A stretch of 64,000 nt of DNA. It comes from Paraburkholderia kirstenboschensis (GTDB taxonomy: Bacteria; Pseudomonadota; Gammaproteobacteria; Burkholderiales; Burkholderiaceae). Below are positions 9,883 to 19,290 of the stretch, in pieces. Position 1 is the stretch's first letter. Each line of letters begins with the position of its first letter. The stretch covers positions 1 through 64,000 of the forward strand of contig NZ_CAJHCR010000017.1 in the NCBI RefSeq assembly GCF_904848585.1. The letters are read 5' to 3'. Both the position numbers and the translations under genes were made by a program. The notes beneath the pieces are model-generated. The model made no database searches, was not told the origin of the DNA, and saw only the letters and a program-made list of their open reading frames with translations.

Positions 9883-10314
9883 CGATTGAGATCCTGTAAT
9901 AATCCGGCACCTTTTCAGCGGCAACCGCGTGTTCCGTTGCGATTTCAGTAAAAGGACCTTGAGCCGGATCAGGTCTCTTTTCTTTTGAGCTATCGTCCGC
10001 ACAGCGTTGCGAGGGGCAGCTAAGTCTCGGAGGCTAAAGGGGGAAAACTCGGAAGAGGGCGCTCAAGGAAGCCCCGCAAGCCGCGGTCGCTGCTGTGGAA
10101 CGCGTGAAACGCGCGTAGGACAACTCTACCGGTTTTTGGGAAGCGCCAATACACCGAAAGCTATCCGTTTTTGCGCTTCATTTAGGGTTAGGACATTGAG
10201 CCGGCTAAGCGACAGTGCTCTCGCGGAAAAGCGGTCGCAAATCGCCTCTCTTTTGCATGACTGGCTTCTCCTCAAGGCTGATTCAATTGAGTCGGCCCAA
10301 ATGGATCGACCGTC
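9883..10314. other. Divergent intergenic region before the T4SS/pilus operon
   Basis: 432 bases between the HTH gene and virB8. It contains a good copy of a repeated intergenic element (10156-10210, separate entry) and a second partial match to its end (AAGGACCTTGAGCCGG) at about 9953-9968. No gene is supported. Confidence 0.55.
10156..10210 (+). promoter_or_regulatory. Repeated intergenic element X, copy 1
   Basis: Begins GAAAGCTAT, continues through CATTTAGGGTTAGGAC and ends TTGAGCCGGCT. The same roughly 55-bp pattern recurs at 31795 and 45886, and more weakly at 37846 and 55697, always in front of plus-strand transcription units. Here it lies about 105 bases before virB8. Likely a promoter region or activator/operator site. 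Confidence 0.55.
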
Positions 10315-11016
10315 ATGCGTTTATTCCGCAGCAAAAAGCAGATAGCTCTCTCAACCGCGCCCGGCGGTTACTCAGAAGACGACCCTGAAAAGATCATCTT
10401 CGATATGGGCGCGCGTCTGCGCACTGAAGCAAATCATTGGAAAACGTTCTGCTTCATCCTGGCTGTTATCGCAGCGGGAGCGGTGTATTCGCGCAATCCG
10501 CCCCCCTCCGTCGTCAAGGCATACGGCGTCTCGTCTGACGCCAACGGCCACGCGGTTGTCACACAGCTGGCTGCCTATAAGCCGGACGACCAGGCAATAC
10601 GCACTTCGCTGCGTGAATCCGTGGAGCGCTGGTGGACGATTGAGCCGGTTCTCACCGACAACATCCAGACTTCGCGGATGGCCAAGAACATCAACGGCGT
10701 CAAGGCCATGATGGTCGGCAACGCGCGCAATCAGTTTGGCGACTGGATCAAGAGCGACGCGCCGTTTCAGGCCATTACGCTGAACCCGAAGCTGGTTCGT
10801 GAAGTGCGCGTCACCAACGTTGCGCTGCTTGAAGACTCCACGGGCGTGGTCGAGTTCACGACCAGTACGACGCAGTCGCCCACTGATCGACCTGTGGTCC
10901 AGAAATACGCCCTGACGGTTCGCTACCAGATCATCCCGCCGACCTCCGAAGACGCTCTTGGGCCTAACCCGTTCGGAATGTTCTATCCGTTGTTCTCGAT
11001 CCAGAAGACCCAATGA
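10315..11016 (+). CDS. T4SS inner-membrane protein, VirB8/TrbF-like
   Basis: 233 residues with a short cytoplasmic N-terminus, one membrane helix at about 46-62 (FILAVIAAGAVY) and a periplasmic domain. The order (cytoplasmic tail, single TM, periplasmic NTF2-like domain ending in a YxLTVRYQI-type strand) and the position directly before VirB9 and VirB10 homologues identify a VirB8-family assembly factor. It nucleates the T4SS channel in the inner membrane. First gene of a long operon with overlapping ends; it overlaps virB9 by 4 bases. Confidence 0.8.
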   Translation: MRLFRSKKQIALSTAPGGYSEDDPEKIIFDMGARLRTEANHWKTFCFILAVIAAGAVYSRNPPPSVVKAYGVSSDANGHAVVTQLAAYKPDDQAIRTSLRESVERWWTIEPVLTDNIQTSRMAKNINGVKAMMVGNARNQFGDWIKSDAPFQAITLNPKLVREVRVTNVALLEDSTGVVEFTTSTTQSPTDRPVVQKYALTVRYQIIPPTSEDALGPNPFGMFYPLFSIQKTQ

Positions 11017-11900
11017 TGATCGTCTCCCGCTCGCTCGCTTCGTGGTGCGTCGCTCTGGCATGCGCGGCAGTTGTATCACCGTCTGTGTATGCCGGGAAGC
11101 AAGCCACTCCCAGTTCGGCCGCATCGTTCGATATCGCCACTGCAATGAGCGATCCGATGAGCCCGGTGAATCCATATAACGCCGGTTCCGACCCAATCAC
11201 TATGCCGGGCGATGCCCGGATGGTCGTGTTTCCCTATAGCCGCGACCAGATCTACCGGGTCATGACTGCGCCGCTCAAGAACACGACGATCGAGCTGGCG
11301 AAGGGAGAGCGCCTGACGACCGACCCCGCGATGGGCGATTCCGTTCAGTGGGTTATCGACACTGACGGCGAAAACCACATTTTCGTCAAGCCGGTTAAGC
11401 CAGGCCTCGTCAACACGTTGCATCTGACGACAAATCTGCGCGAGTACGACATGACGCTGGTGTCGTCGCCGATGGGTGGGCTGTTTTATCAAACGGTGCG
11501 TTTCAACTATCCCGGCTCTGTCATGGCTAAGGTTCGGGCGCGGGAGCAGGCGAGCGGCGGCGCTCGTGGCGGGCAAGGGGATGACGCCGGTACGCAGACG
11601 GACTCAGGCCCAATCGGCGTCTCGCCGGACAAGCTGAACTTTGACTACAAGGTATCTGGTTCCGCTTCTTTCAAGCCTGAAACCGTATTCGATGATGGAA
11701 AAGCGGTATGGCTGCGTTTGCCCGCCGACGCGCCTTTTGCCGTCCCCGTCGTCAAGGACCACGGCGACTACGTCAGCCCCAACTTCATCCGCCGTGGTCA
11801 GTACATCGTTGTGCAGGAGATTGCCAACGAGATCGTGTTGCGTGCACCGAATGAGGAAGTGACCATCACGCGTCGCCGTGCGGGTCTCTTTGGATTCTGA
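11013..11900 (+). CDS. T4SS outer-membrane-complex protein VirB9/TrbG-like
   Basis: 295 residues with a signal peptide (hydrophobic stretch to about VYAG, residues 1-28). The middle has the VirB9 N-domain pattern (MVVFPYSRDQIYRV, LTTDPAMGDSVQWVIDTDG) and the end the C-domain (LNFDYKVSG, PETVFDDGKAVWLRLP, FIRRGQYIVVQE), which binds the VirB10 and lipoprotein ring. It is a periplasmic/outer-membrane part of the channel. A decayed paralogue lies at 8678-9273, and two VirB9-C-like segments recur in the protein at 14023-15330. Confidence 0.88.
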   Translation: MMIVSRSLASWCVALACAAVVSPSVYAGKQATPSSAASFDIATAMSDPMSPVNPYNAGSDPITMPGDARMVVFPYSRDQIYRVMTAPLKNTTIELAKGERLTTDPAMGDSVQWVIDTDGENHIFVKPVKPGLVNTLHLTTNLREYDMTLVSSPMGGLFYQTVRFNYPGSVMAKVRAREQASGGARGGQGDDAGTQTDSGPIGVSPDKLNFDYKVSGSASFKPETVFDDGKAVWLRLPADAPFAVPVVKDHGDYVSPNFIRRGQYIVVQEIANEIVLRAPNEEVTITRRRAGLFGF

Positions 11901-11910
11901 GGAAGAGACC

Positions 11911-13206
11911 ATGAACCAACCGAACGGCCAACAGAACAATCAGCGCGCAACCCTCTTCAAGGGTAAATCGCCTCGCAATGCGCTATTTGCGGTGGGCGGC
12001 GTCGCGGCTATTGTGATTGCGGGGCTCGGCTTCTACTACCAGGTCAAGGAGAGCGCGAAGGTCGACGAAGAAGCGGCGCTCCGGAAGAAAGCCAAGGCCG
12101 CCGAGGTCGTCGACAAGTCGAACAATCCGCAGGATCTCGACAAGACGATTGAAGATCAGATGCAATCGGCGCGCAAGGCCGCTGCGTCCGAGGCACGTGC
12201 GGCAGCCGCCGCGCGCGCGCCGTCCACGGGAGCAACACCGAATGCCGCGCCGGCCCTCACAGCCGACGGCTTCATTAACGATCAGCAGTCGCGCCAGACT
12301 AAGGCTGAGTCGGATACAGACGCCATCTTCGCGTCGCCGATTTTCAAGCCGGGCCTGAAGGTCAAGGATACAGCGCCCACGCCGCCGAACCAGATCGCAG
12401 GAATACTGACGCCGGCCCAGGTCGCAGCACAACAGGCAGCCGCACAGCAGGCAGCGGCCGGGTCAGTCGGCGACCGGGTGTCGGCAGCACTTGCCGGAGC
12501 GGGCTTCGGCAGTCAGCCACAATCCGCACGTCCGTATTCGACTCAGGATCACGATTCGGCCTTTATCAAAAACGTGTCCGCACAGTCTGGCGGTCAGGAC
12601 TTCGCGCGTGCCGGTTTCGTCGGTCAGGCACGCGGCTGTGTGCTGTCGCCTCCGCATCACATTGGCGTGCTGTCGACCGAGCGTCTGAATTCCGATCGTC
12701 CCGGCACCGCCTCGCTGATGGTCGAAAAAGACGTGTACGACAGCATTCACGGCGACTGTCTGATGATCCCGAAAGGCAGCTTTATCACCGCGCCGTATAG
12801 CTCGGACATCCAGCCGGGGCAGGAAAGCATTCTCGTGGCGGCGACGGAACTGCGCCTTCCCAACGGAAAACATGTGCCGCTCTTTGGCGCACAGGGCGCG
12901 GACGGTGACGGCGCTGCGGGCTTTTCGGGTGACGTTAACAACCACTTCTTCAAGATTTTCGGTACCTCGTTCCTCGTCGCGATCCTGCTGCGCAAATACG
13001 ACAACAGCGACGCCGCGACGACTTCCAGTCCGCTCGGCGTCACCCAGGTAAGCAGCACGGGCGGACAGGTCGCCGCACAAACCGCACAGTCGATTCTCGA
13101 GCGCTACAAGAACATCCCGCCGACGATCACCTCGGATCCGGGCCGGCGTCGTTTCATGCTGAAGGTCAATCGCGACATCGTGCTGGAGCCGTATCGCGAT
13201 GAATAA
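11911..13206 (+). CDS. T4SS channel protein VirB10/TrbI-like
   Basis: 431 residues from the ATG at 11911, chosen because AGGAAGAG precedes it. There is a cytoplasmic start, one TM helix at about 29-47 (ALFAVGGVAAIVIAGLGFYY), an Ala/Lys-rich and Gln/Ala-rich linker, and the conserved C-terminal TrbI/VirB10 beta-barrel (about 225-400: GCVLSPPHHIGVLSTERLNSD, MIPKGSFITAPYSSDI). This protein spans both membranes and senses ATPase activity. It overlaps the next gene by 8 bases. Confidence 0.9.
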   Translation: MNQPNGQQNNQRATLFKGKSPRNALFAVGGVAAIVIAGLGFYYQVKESAKVDEEAALRKKAKAAEVVDKSNNPQDLDKTIEDQMQSARKAAASEARAAAAARAPSTGATPNAAPALTADGFINDQQSRQTKAESDTDAIFASPIFKPGLKVKDTAPTPPNQIAGILTPAQVAAQQAAAQQAAAGSVGDRVSAALAGAGFGSQPQSARPYSTQDHDSAFIKNVSAQSGGQDFARAGFVGQARGCVLSPPHHIGVLSTERLNSDRPGTASLMVEKDVYDSIHGDCLMIPKGSFITAPYSSDIQPGQESILVAATELRLPNGKHVPLFGAQGADGDGAAGFSGDVNNHFFKIFGTSFLVAILLRKYDNSDAATTSSPLGVTQVSSTGGQVAAQTAQSILERYKNIPPTITSDPGRRRFMLKVNRDIVLEPYRDE

Positions 13207-14026
13207 CTGGATGGCAAACCGCTGGATGATGGGCCTGCTGGTGGCCGCGCTTGCAGCGCATTTTCACCTTGCACGCGCCGCTACGATTGCGGAAGTGATC
13301 AGCCCGACGAACATCGTTCTCGCGCAGGGCAATGCCCGTTCGCTCGCCACTCTGGACGGAAAGCCGGTTTTCTGGTGCGGCCTGAAAGCGTTCGAGACCT
13401 GGGCAACGCCGCTCCTCGGCCAGCAAGTCGCGAGTAACCCCGACGCAGGCATCACGGTGACCGTCGACGCACACGACGTTTCGCTTGAGCAGTTGCTGGT
13501 CAGCAAGGGCTGGTTGCAGCCTGTCGTGTTTGACGACGACGCGCAGGCGGCAATGACCGAGGGCCGCGGTGGCTGGGCATGCGCAAGCGCAGCAACCCCG
13601 TTTGAACTGATGCATAACAGTGTCGACCCCAAGGTGCTCGCGGGTATTGCACTGAACGAATCAGGGCTTAACGGTCGCGCCTGGCCCTGGACCCTGAACA
13701 TTGCGGGGCGGGGTTTCTTCTTCAAGACACGCGAAGACGCCTATCGCGTCGTGCAGTCGCTGATTGCGCACGGTCGCAGCGATTTTGACGTCGGCATTAT
13801 GCAAATAAATTGGGCGTATCACGCCCGCCGTTTTGCTTCGCCGTGGGACGCGCTGGCGCCGGCGACAAGTATTCGCGTCGCAGAAGAAATTCTCAACGAA
13901 AACTATAGCAAGACGCATTCGGTTGCCAAGGCGATCGCCTACTACCACAGCGCCAATCCGGTTCCGGGCCAGGCGTATCTCGCGCGCTTTGCGAAACACC
14001 TCAACCAGATTCAGGCCGGATTATGA
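13199..14026 (+). CDS. Exported lytic transglycosylase-like protein
   Basis: 275 residues with a signal peptide ending near HLARA. The N-terminal half (about 29-115) is a separate region I cannot assign (its DGKPVFWCGLKAFETWA looks like a small nuclease or Kunitz-like fold fragment, unproven). The C-terminal half is an SLT domain: ALNESGLNG carries the catalytic Glu, followed by DVGIMQINWAYHAR. It probably opens peptidoglycan for the secretion channel. A second, shorter SLT protein lies at 15327-15761, so the operon has two. Confidence 0.75.
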   Translation: MNNWMANRWMMGLLVAALAAHFHLARAATIAEVISPTNIVLAQGNARSLATLDGKPVFWCGLKAFETWATPLLGQQVASNPDAGITVTVDAHDVSLEQLLVSKGWLQPVVFDDDAQAAMTEGRGGWACASAATPFELMHNSVDPKVLAGIALNESGLNGRAWPWTLNIAGRGFFFKTREDAYRVVQSLIAHGRSDFDVGIMQINWAYHARRFASPWDALAPATSIRVAEEILNENYSKTHSVAKAIAYYHSANPVPGQAYLARFAKHLNQIQAGL

Positions 14027-15330
14027 AGCACACCATTTTCCGCACGGCCTTCGCCTGCGCCACGCTGTCCGTGGTTGTGACGTCGCACGCTGCGAACACC
14101 GATCCGTTCGACTTCGATTACGAGATCGCCGGGGGCATTGCAGAGCGCCCCGCGCTCATTTTCAACGACGGCGCAAAGACGTATATCCAGCCGCGCGCGG
14201 GCCAGGTCATCACAGCGGCGGGTGGTCATCAGGAAGGCCCGTATGTCGTCGTTGACGGTACGCCCGAAACGATCACCTACACGGTGGCCGGTCGCTCGGC
14301 CAGTGCGCGCTGGACGAAAGCCAACGCCTTTATCGGTGCCGGCGCACGCGGGCCGCTCGCTTCGTTGCGCGATGATCAGCCAGCAGCCTTCGACGGCTTC
14401 ACGAATCGACTTGTGCTGATCGGCTCCCACGGGTCGCTGGAGCCGGTGCGTGCACTCAAAGGCTCGATGCCGGTGGCCGCGATCGTCAAGGCGTTGGTGC
14501 CGCAAGGCTGGACCGGAGCTGCGCAAAAAGATGTGGATCTTACTGACAGCAGCAGCTTCTCCACGCGCGTGGGCGAGAACTGGATGCAGGCGCTCGACCG
14601 CCTGGTGGCGCAATGCGGCCTTTACGCCGACGTCGATTTCACGTCACGGCACGTGAGGCTGCATCGTGACGCGCCGAAGTCCGGCGCGCTGAATTATGCG
14701 GCAGGCCAGAAACCGCCAGCAGATGCGATGGCGCAAACGGGCGCAACGAAGGAAGACGCGGCCAGCGGATCAGTCGTAGCTCCGCCACAACCTTCAATGC
14801 TCGCCCAATACTTCGGCGCACAGGCTATCCGCGACGGCGACGACACGCACACGCAGATCCGGTTCGCGGCAAAGCCTGCAACCGAACTGACGTTCAGGAC
14901 GCCGGAAGGTCGGTCGCTGCATCCGAAATGGGACGACGGTGCTCCTGTCGTGACGGTCGAGCGCGCCGAACGCATGCTCGTTTCCGACGGTAAGCGAGTG
15001 GTCGAGGTGGGCCGGTCAGCGGGCACGGTGTACGACTTTGACGCGGCGAGCGCAGCGCATCTCGAGGCGGTTTTCGACCGCGACGGCCAGACATTCTTCA
15101 AGTTCGCCGACTCGGTCGTGCAGGTCCATGTGAGTGACGTCAAACACCTCGGTTCGGGTGAGCAGAAGGGCCGCTACTACATGTTCAACGGCACTGCCGA
15201 CCAGTTCATCGTGACGGCCGATGGCACCACCGTCAATGTCACACGCCGTCACGACGTGAAGTATTTCGAACGGCCCCCAGCGGGCACACCAACAACGGCG
15301 TCGGCTGCATCCGGAGCGGCGAAATCATGA
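14023..15330 (+). CDS. Exported PilL/TcpQ-like protein with two VirB9-C-like segments
   Basis: 435 residues with a signal peptide (to about SHAAN). Residues 27-95 (FDFDYEIAGGIAERPALIFNDG ... PYVVVDGT) look like the C-terminal domain of VirB9. A TcpQ/PilL-type domain follows at about 140-215 (AAIVKALVPQGWTG, WMQALDRLVAQCGLYADVDF). The last part, 335-425 (VYDFDAASAAHLEAVFDRDGQ ... YYMFNGT ... VNVTRRHD), again resembles VirB9-C. TcpQ domains bind the pilus secretin and VirB9-C binds the T4SS ring, so this protein could physically link them; that is inference. Confidence 0.6.
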   Translation: MKHTIFRTAFACATLSVVVTSHAANTDPFDFDYEIAGGIAERPALIFNDGAKTYIQPRAGQVITAAGGHQEGPYVVVDGTPETITYTVAGRSASARWTKANAFIGAGARGPLASLRDDQPAAFDGFTNRLVLIGSHGSLEPVRALKGSMPVAAIVKALVPQGWTGAAQKDVDLTDSSSFSTRVGENWMQALDRLVAQCGLYADVDFTSRHVRLHRDAPKSGALNYAAGQKPPADAMAQTGATKEDAASGSVVAPPQPSMLAQYFGAQAIRDGDDTHTQIRFAAKPATELTFRTPEGRSLHPKWDDGAPVVTVERAERMLVSDGKRVVEVGRSAGTVYDFDAASAAHLEAVFDRDGQTFFKFADSVVQVHVSDVKHLGSGEQKGRYYMFNGTADQFIVTADGTTVNVTRRHDVKYFERPPAGTPTTASAASGAAKS

Positions 15331-15761
15331 GGTGCGTGATTCCTGTTCTCGTCGCTGCGGTCCCTGCACTGTACGGGCCGCTCGCGCACGCCGACTGCCT
15401 CGATGACGCTGCCGCGTACCAGCACGTGAGTACGCAGCTTGTCCATGCGATTGCACAGCACGAATCGGGGATGCGTGCGAACGCAGTGAACGTGAACAGC
15501 AACGGTACTGAAGACATTGGCCTGATGCAGATCAATTCATCGTGGCTGCCGCGACTCGCGCGGTATGGAATCCGTCGTCAGGACCTCTTTAACGCGTGCG
15601 TGAACGGCTATGTCGGCACGTGGATTCTTGCATCGAACGTCCGGCAGTTCGGCCCGACATGGAAGGCCGTCGGTGCCTATAACGCGGTCTCGACGCAGAA
15701 GCAGTTGATTTACGCGAACGCCATTTATCGCCGCCTGCAGCGGCTGGGGCAACAACAATGA
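15327..15761 (+). CDS. pilT: Lytic transglycosylase, VirB1/PilT-like
   Basis: 144 residues with a signal peptide (to about LAHA) and a compact SLT domain: HAIAQHESGMRANAVNVN with the catalytic Glu, NGTEDIGLMQINSSW, and the closing VGAYNAV. Size and motifs match the IpgF/VirB1/PilT specialised transglycosylases of T4SS and thin-pilus systems. It overlaps neighbours on both sides (4 bases each), so it is co-translated. Confidence 0.88.
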   Translation: MRCVIPVLVAAVPALYGPLAHADCLDDAAAYQHVSTQLVHAIAQHESGMRANAVNVNSNGTEDIGLMQINSSWLPRLARYGIRRQDLFNACVNGYVGTWILASNVRQFGPTWKAVGAYNAVSTQKQLIYANAIYRRLQRLGQQQ

Positions 15762-16321
15762 ATGTGACCATCGAACGTAATGATCGGGTGCGCGTGATCG
15801 CGCGCGTTCTTGCAGCAATGCTGTTGCTGGCCGGGCCCGCATGGACGAATGCCGCGAACGACCCGAACCCGTCGCGCGTCGGCGCGCCCGCTGGCGACGG
15901 CTGGCAGGTCCTGTCCAGTATTCCGCCTGCCACCACGTCCGGTGAGCCACCTGTTGTAGCCGCGGGCGCTTCGACCTCGCCCGTCACTGCCTCGCCGGCG
16001 GCGGTGGCCGTGGCGCCGGTCGTTTTGCCAACGGCCACAGCGGCTTCGAGCGGTGCGCTGACGTTTTCTGTGTCGCCTTCCGACCGCAACCTGCGCAACG
16101 CCCTCGACCGATGGCTACAGACGCAAGGATGGCAACTCGCGTGGAAGGTCGACGATGACCTGCCGCTTGAGTTCAACGCGACGTTCACGGGCGACTTCAC
16201 GTCGGTCCTTGTTCAGGTCATGAAAGCGACCAACCACATGCGGGTGCCGACACGCATCTGCCGTCATCCTTCGAACAACGTAATCCGCGTCGTGGCTCGC
16301 GCGGCCAACTGTCAGGAGTAA
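15758..16321 (+). CDS. TcpQ/PilL-C domain pilus protein
   Basis: 187 residues with an N-terminal signal/anchor helix (VLAAMLLLAGPAWTNA), a low-complexity Ala/Pro/Thr linker and a TcpQ-type domain at about 105-180 (LTFSVSPSDRNLRNALDRWL, GWQLAWKVDDDLPLEFNATF). Such domains act as secretin partners in type IVb pili (TcpQ, PilL C-terminus). It directly precedes the secretin gene. Confidence 0.8.
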   Translation: MNVTIERNDRVRVIARVLAAMLLLAGPAWTNAANDPNPSRVGAPAGDGWQVLSSIPPATTSGEPPVVAAGASTSPVTASPAAVAVAPVVLPTATAASSGALTFSVSPSDRNLRNALDRWLQTQGWQLAWKVDDDLPLEFNATFTGDFTSVLVQVMKATNHMRVPTRICRHPSNNVIRVVARAANCQE

Positions 16322-16324
16322 CCG

Positions 16325-17953
16325 ATGCGCCACGCTTTCATCTTGAGGACTGCCATTGCGGCTGCTTGCTCGCTGGTCATCGCCGGCTGCGCCGTCACGC
16401 AAGGCGATGTCAATTCGGCCTACGACTCTGCAAACAGCACGGCGAGCGCTGCCATGAATAATCTGCCCGGCTCGATGGCGCTCGTTGAAGATGTGCCCAC
16501 GGCGTTCCTCGGCGATCGCCTCGTGCCGGTCGCGTATGAAGCGACACTGCCGGCGACGTTTCGCGAAAAGCGCATCACGATGCCGGCGAACCTCGACATC
16601 AACCAGATCGCTAACCTGGTCTCTGGCGCGACAGGCTATGCCGTTCATCTGAGCCCTGACGTCTTCGTGCCGCGGAGTTCGCTCGTGCCGCGCGAGGGCG
16701 CATCGTCGGGTGGCAAGTCGTCGTCCGCACCGGGCGGCAACGGCGCGAGCAACTATGAGAAGCCCCACTATGCGCAGGTGTTTGACGGCCCGGCGGGCGA
16801 GTACCTGACCCGCATGACGCAGGACCTCGGGCTCGACTGGTCGTTCGATGGCTCGACCATCAATATCACGCGGTTTGTGACCCGCATGTACCAGATCGCC
16901 GCGATTCCGGGCAAGGTCTCCATCAAGTCCACCATGTCCAAGGGTATGGACACGTCCACGGGCAATCAGGCGAATGGCAGCGGTGGTGGAGGAAGCGGTG
17001 ACACGGGTTCTTTCTCGGCGCAGACCTCGACGGGCCGTCAGGGTCAGTTCGATCAGATCCAGTCGATCACGGACGCGCTGAACAAGCTGCGCTCGCCCAT
17101 GGGCAGCGTCAATGTCAATCCGCAAAGCCGTCTCGTCATGGTCCACGACACGCGCGAGGCCGCAGATGCGATGGGCAAGCTGCTCGCGCAGGAAAACGCG
17201 GTATCGACGCGTCAGGTCGCGATCCGCGTGCGTACCCTGCAGATTGCACTGAACCGCGGCAGCCAGGCAGGCGCCAATGCCGATGTCGTGTTCAACGCAA
17301 TTGAGGGCGGCCTCGCCAAGTACGCGATCAGTTTTACGTCGCCCACGTCGCTGTCGTCTGGTGGTGGCACGCTCGGCATGTCCGTGTTGCGCCCGAACGC
17401 GCCGTTCTCCGGCACCAATGCGGTCATCAACGCACTGAACCAGTACGGGCGCACGGTGCAGGACAACACGCAGACCAAGCTCACGCTTAATGGCCTGCCA
17501 GTGTCCATCGCTTCGTTCCAGAGCGACGACTATCTGCGATCGACGACGTCGTCCGCTGGCAGCCTGACGGCGACGTCGGGCGGCGTTCCCGGCCTGAACC
17601 CGGGCACCGTGACGACCGGCGATTTCGTCAACATCCTCCCGTCGGTGAACGATCACAACCAGATCGTGCTCGCGTACTGGAGCGACAGTTCCAAGCTGAA
17701 CGGTCCGTTCACCGAGAAGTCGGTCGGCTCTGGCCAGACGCAGCAGACCATCCAGCTTGCGCACACCGTTGGCAGCAAGGACGATCAGATCGTCGCGCTG
17801 GCCGATGGCCAGACGGTCGTACTGTACGGCGAGATGACCGATCACGCCGACAGCACGACGAATGGGGGCATCGCCGGTATCACGGGTCTGTGGAACAAGG
17901 TGAAGACGTTCCAGGTGATCATGCTGACGGCTTCGGTCGTCCCGTCGATGTGA
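16325..17953 (+). CDS. pilN: Type IVb pilus secretin PilN
   Basis: 542-residue outer-membrane lipoprotein secretin. The lipobox SLVIAGC gives an acylated Cys near residue 22. N-domain material (LVSGATGYAVHLSPDVF, YLTRMTQDLGLDWSFD) precedes a Gly/Ser-rich stretch at about 210-235, and the C-terminal secretin barrel region (about 290-540) contains the conserved GDFVNILPSVNDHNQIVLAYW and QTIQL/VALADGQTVVLYGE. It forms the outer-membrane pore for the thin pilus. PilN naming follows R64-type systems. Confidence 0.9.
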   Translation: MRHAFILRTAIAAACSLVIAGCAVTQGDVNSAYDSANSTASAAMNNLPGSMALVEDVPTAFLGDRLVPVAYEATLPATFREKRITMPANLDINQIANLVSGATGYAVHLSPDVFVPRSSLVPREGASSGGKSSSAPGGNGASNYEKPHYAQVFDGPAGEYLTRMTQDLGLDWSFDGSTINITRFVTRMYQIAAIPGKVSIKSTMSKGMDTSTGNQANGSGGGGSGDTGSFSAQTSTGRQGQFDQIQSITDALNKLRSPMGSVNVNPQSRLVMVHDTREAADAMGKLLAQENAVSTRQVAIRVRTLQIALNRGSQAGANADVVFNAIEGGLAKYAISFTSPTSLSSGGGTLGMSVLRPNAPFSGTNAVINALNQYGRTVQDNTQTKLTLNGLPVSIASFQSDDYLRSTTSSAGSLTATSGGVPGLNPGTVTTGDFVNILPSVNDHNQIVLAYWSDSSKLNGPFTEKSVGSGQTQQTIQLAHTVGSKDDQIVALADGQTVVLYGEMTDHADSTTNGGIAGITGLWNKVKTFQVIMLTASVVPSM

Positions 17954-17961
17954 GCGGGCTC

Positions 17962-19290
17962 ATGCACATCACGGATCCACTGCCGCGCGAAAAGAACGCG
18001 CGTCTTGTCTTCGGGCTCGAGTGGCGCGCGTATCCGTCGCGGCAGATGCGGGCGGATCGCCGTCGCTATGCCGATGACTTTGGCGCGACCCATTACGTCG
18101 AATACAGGAACGGCAAGGACGTCATCGGTGGCTTCTGCGCGCCGGAGATGGCCGAGCTCAAGGGCGCCAAACTTTACTCGGGCGCCGCGCGCATTGCACA
18201 GCATGACCGCGTGAAGGGCAAGGCGGCCGTGGCTGTCCTGCTGCAGGACGAGCAGCGCGTGCACGTCGTGTTCGTGGTACGCGGGGTCGTGCGCAGCGAT
18301 GAGGTGCTCACGGTACCGCAGGCCCACGAGAGGAAGCTTGCCATCGAGCAGGAATGTCTGAAGCTGAACCTGCCGCTCACGACACTGGGCTCCGGGCCGG
18401 CCGTGGGAGACGTCGACGAGAGCTTCGGTGCGGCCGCGCTGCTTGATGCGCGCAGAAGCGCGCGCATTGGCAAGGTGCCCGCCAGCGTTCCTTCCATTGT
18501 GTCCATCGTGGTGATTGGTGCCGCAGTGATTTTTGGCGGCATCGAACTGGTCGACATTCTCAATCCGCCGCCGCCACCGGCGCCGCGCGAACCGTCGTTC
18601 GAGGAGAAGTATGCCTCGCAGGTGCGTCAGACGTTCGCGGCAAAGATGCCGCGCGCGAATCTGCTCGCGCCTGCGCTGCTTGCGACGCTCGGCAACAGTG
18701 AGACGGTCGTTGCAGGCTTTGTGTTTGAGAAGGCGGTGTGCGGCACGGAGGGCTATTGCGCACTGACGCTGCGCCGCTACGGCGGCAGCTTCGACGATCT
18801 TCGACAGACCGCTCCGGAGTCGATGCGCCCGCTGCATTTCGATGCGGACGGACTGCATGCCGGGGCGCGCGGTCCTCAGGTTCCCGCAGTCGCGTTCGTC
18901 GCTGCGAAAGACCAGAGCGCCTGGCCCACGGAGCAGGGGCTGATCGACGCCTTGCAGACACCGCCACAGAGGCTTTCCGCAAAGCCGTTCGAACTCGACA
19001 GTTACGGCTACTCGGTGCACCTCGAGCCTCCGAAGCCACTCCTCGCGGCTCCGATGGGCGCCAACGACTCCCGCCCGGCGCAGATGATCCGCGTGGGCGA
19101 ATGGACCATCAGCGGATACCGATGGCAATCGCCGTTGCTGGCGAGGCTGCCGTCGAACATGACGCTGGACACGATGGCCGTTGAGCTGAAGCTCGGAGAG
19201 GCCGGCGCGAACAGGTCGCAAAGCGGCGAGGCGGTCATCCAGAACGGTATCCATTTCACAGCCAGGGGCAAATACTATGTTCTCAACTAA
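17962..19290 (+). CDS. pilO: Type IVb pilus protein PilO
   Basis: 442 residues from the ATG at 17962, just after the pilN stop; a GTG at 17950 is an alternative. The protein has a soluble actin/PilM-like N-terminal part (LVFGLEWRAYPS), a TM helix at about 180-200 (VPSIVSIVVIGAAVIFGGIELV) followed by PPPPPAPREP, and a periplasmic domain. This layout and the position between secretin and PilP match the PilO2/PilO family of IncI-type thin pili, an inner-membrane platform component. Confidence 0.85.
   Translation: MHITDPLPREKNARLVFGLEWRAYPSRQMRADRRRYADDFGATHYVEYRNGKDVIGGFCAPEMAELKGAKLYSGAARIAQHDRVKGKAAVAVLLQDEQRVHVVFVVRGVVRSDEVLTVPQAHERKLAIEQECLKLNLPLTTLGSGPAVGDVDESFGAAALLDARRSARIGKVPASVPSIVSIVVIGAAVIFGGIELVDILNPPPPPAPREPSFEEKYASQVRQTFAAKMPRANLLAPALLATLGNSETVVAGFVFEKAVCGTEGYCALTLRRYGGSFDDLRQTAPESMRPLHFDADGLHAGARGPQVPAVAFVAAKDQSAWPTEQGLIDALQTPPQRLSAKPFELDSYGYSVHLEPPKPLLAAPMGANDSRPAQMIRVGEWTISGYRWQSPLLARLPSNMTLDTMAVELKLGEAGANRSQSGEAVIQNGIHFTARGKYYVLN

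Noticed and set aside
16115..17845. Long minus-strand open frame opposite the secretin gene
   Set aside because: Low-complexity shadow of the pilN codons; no recognisable domain.
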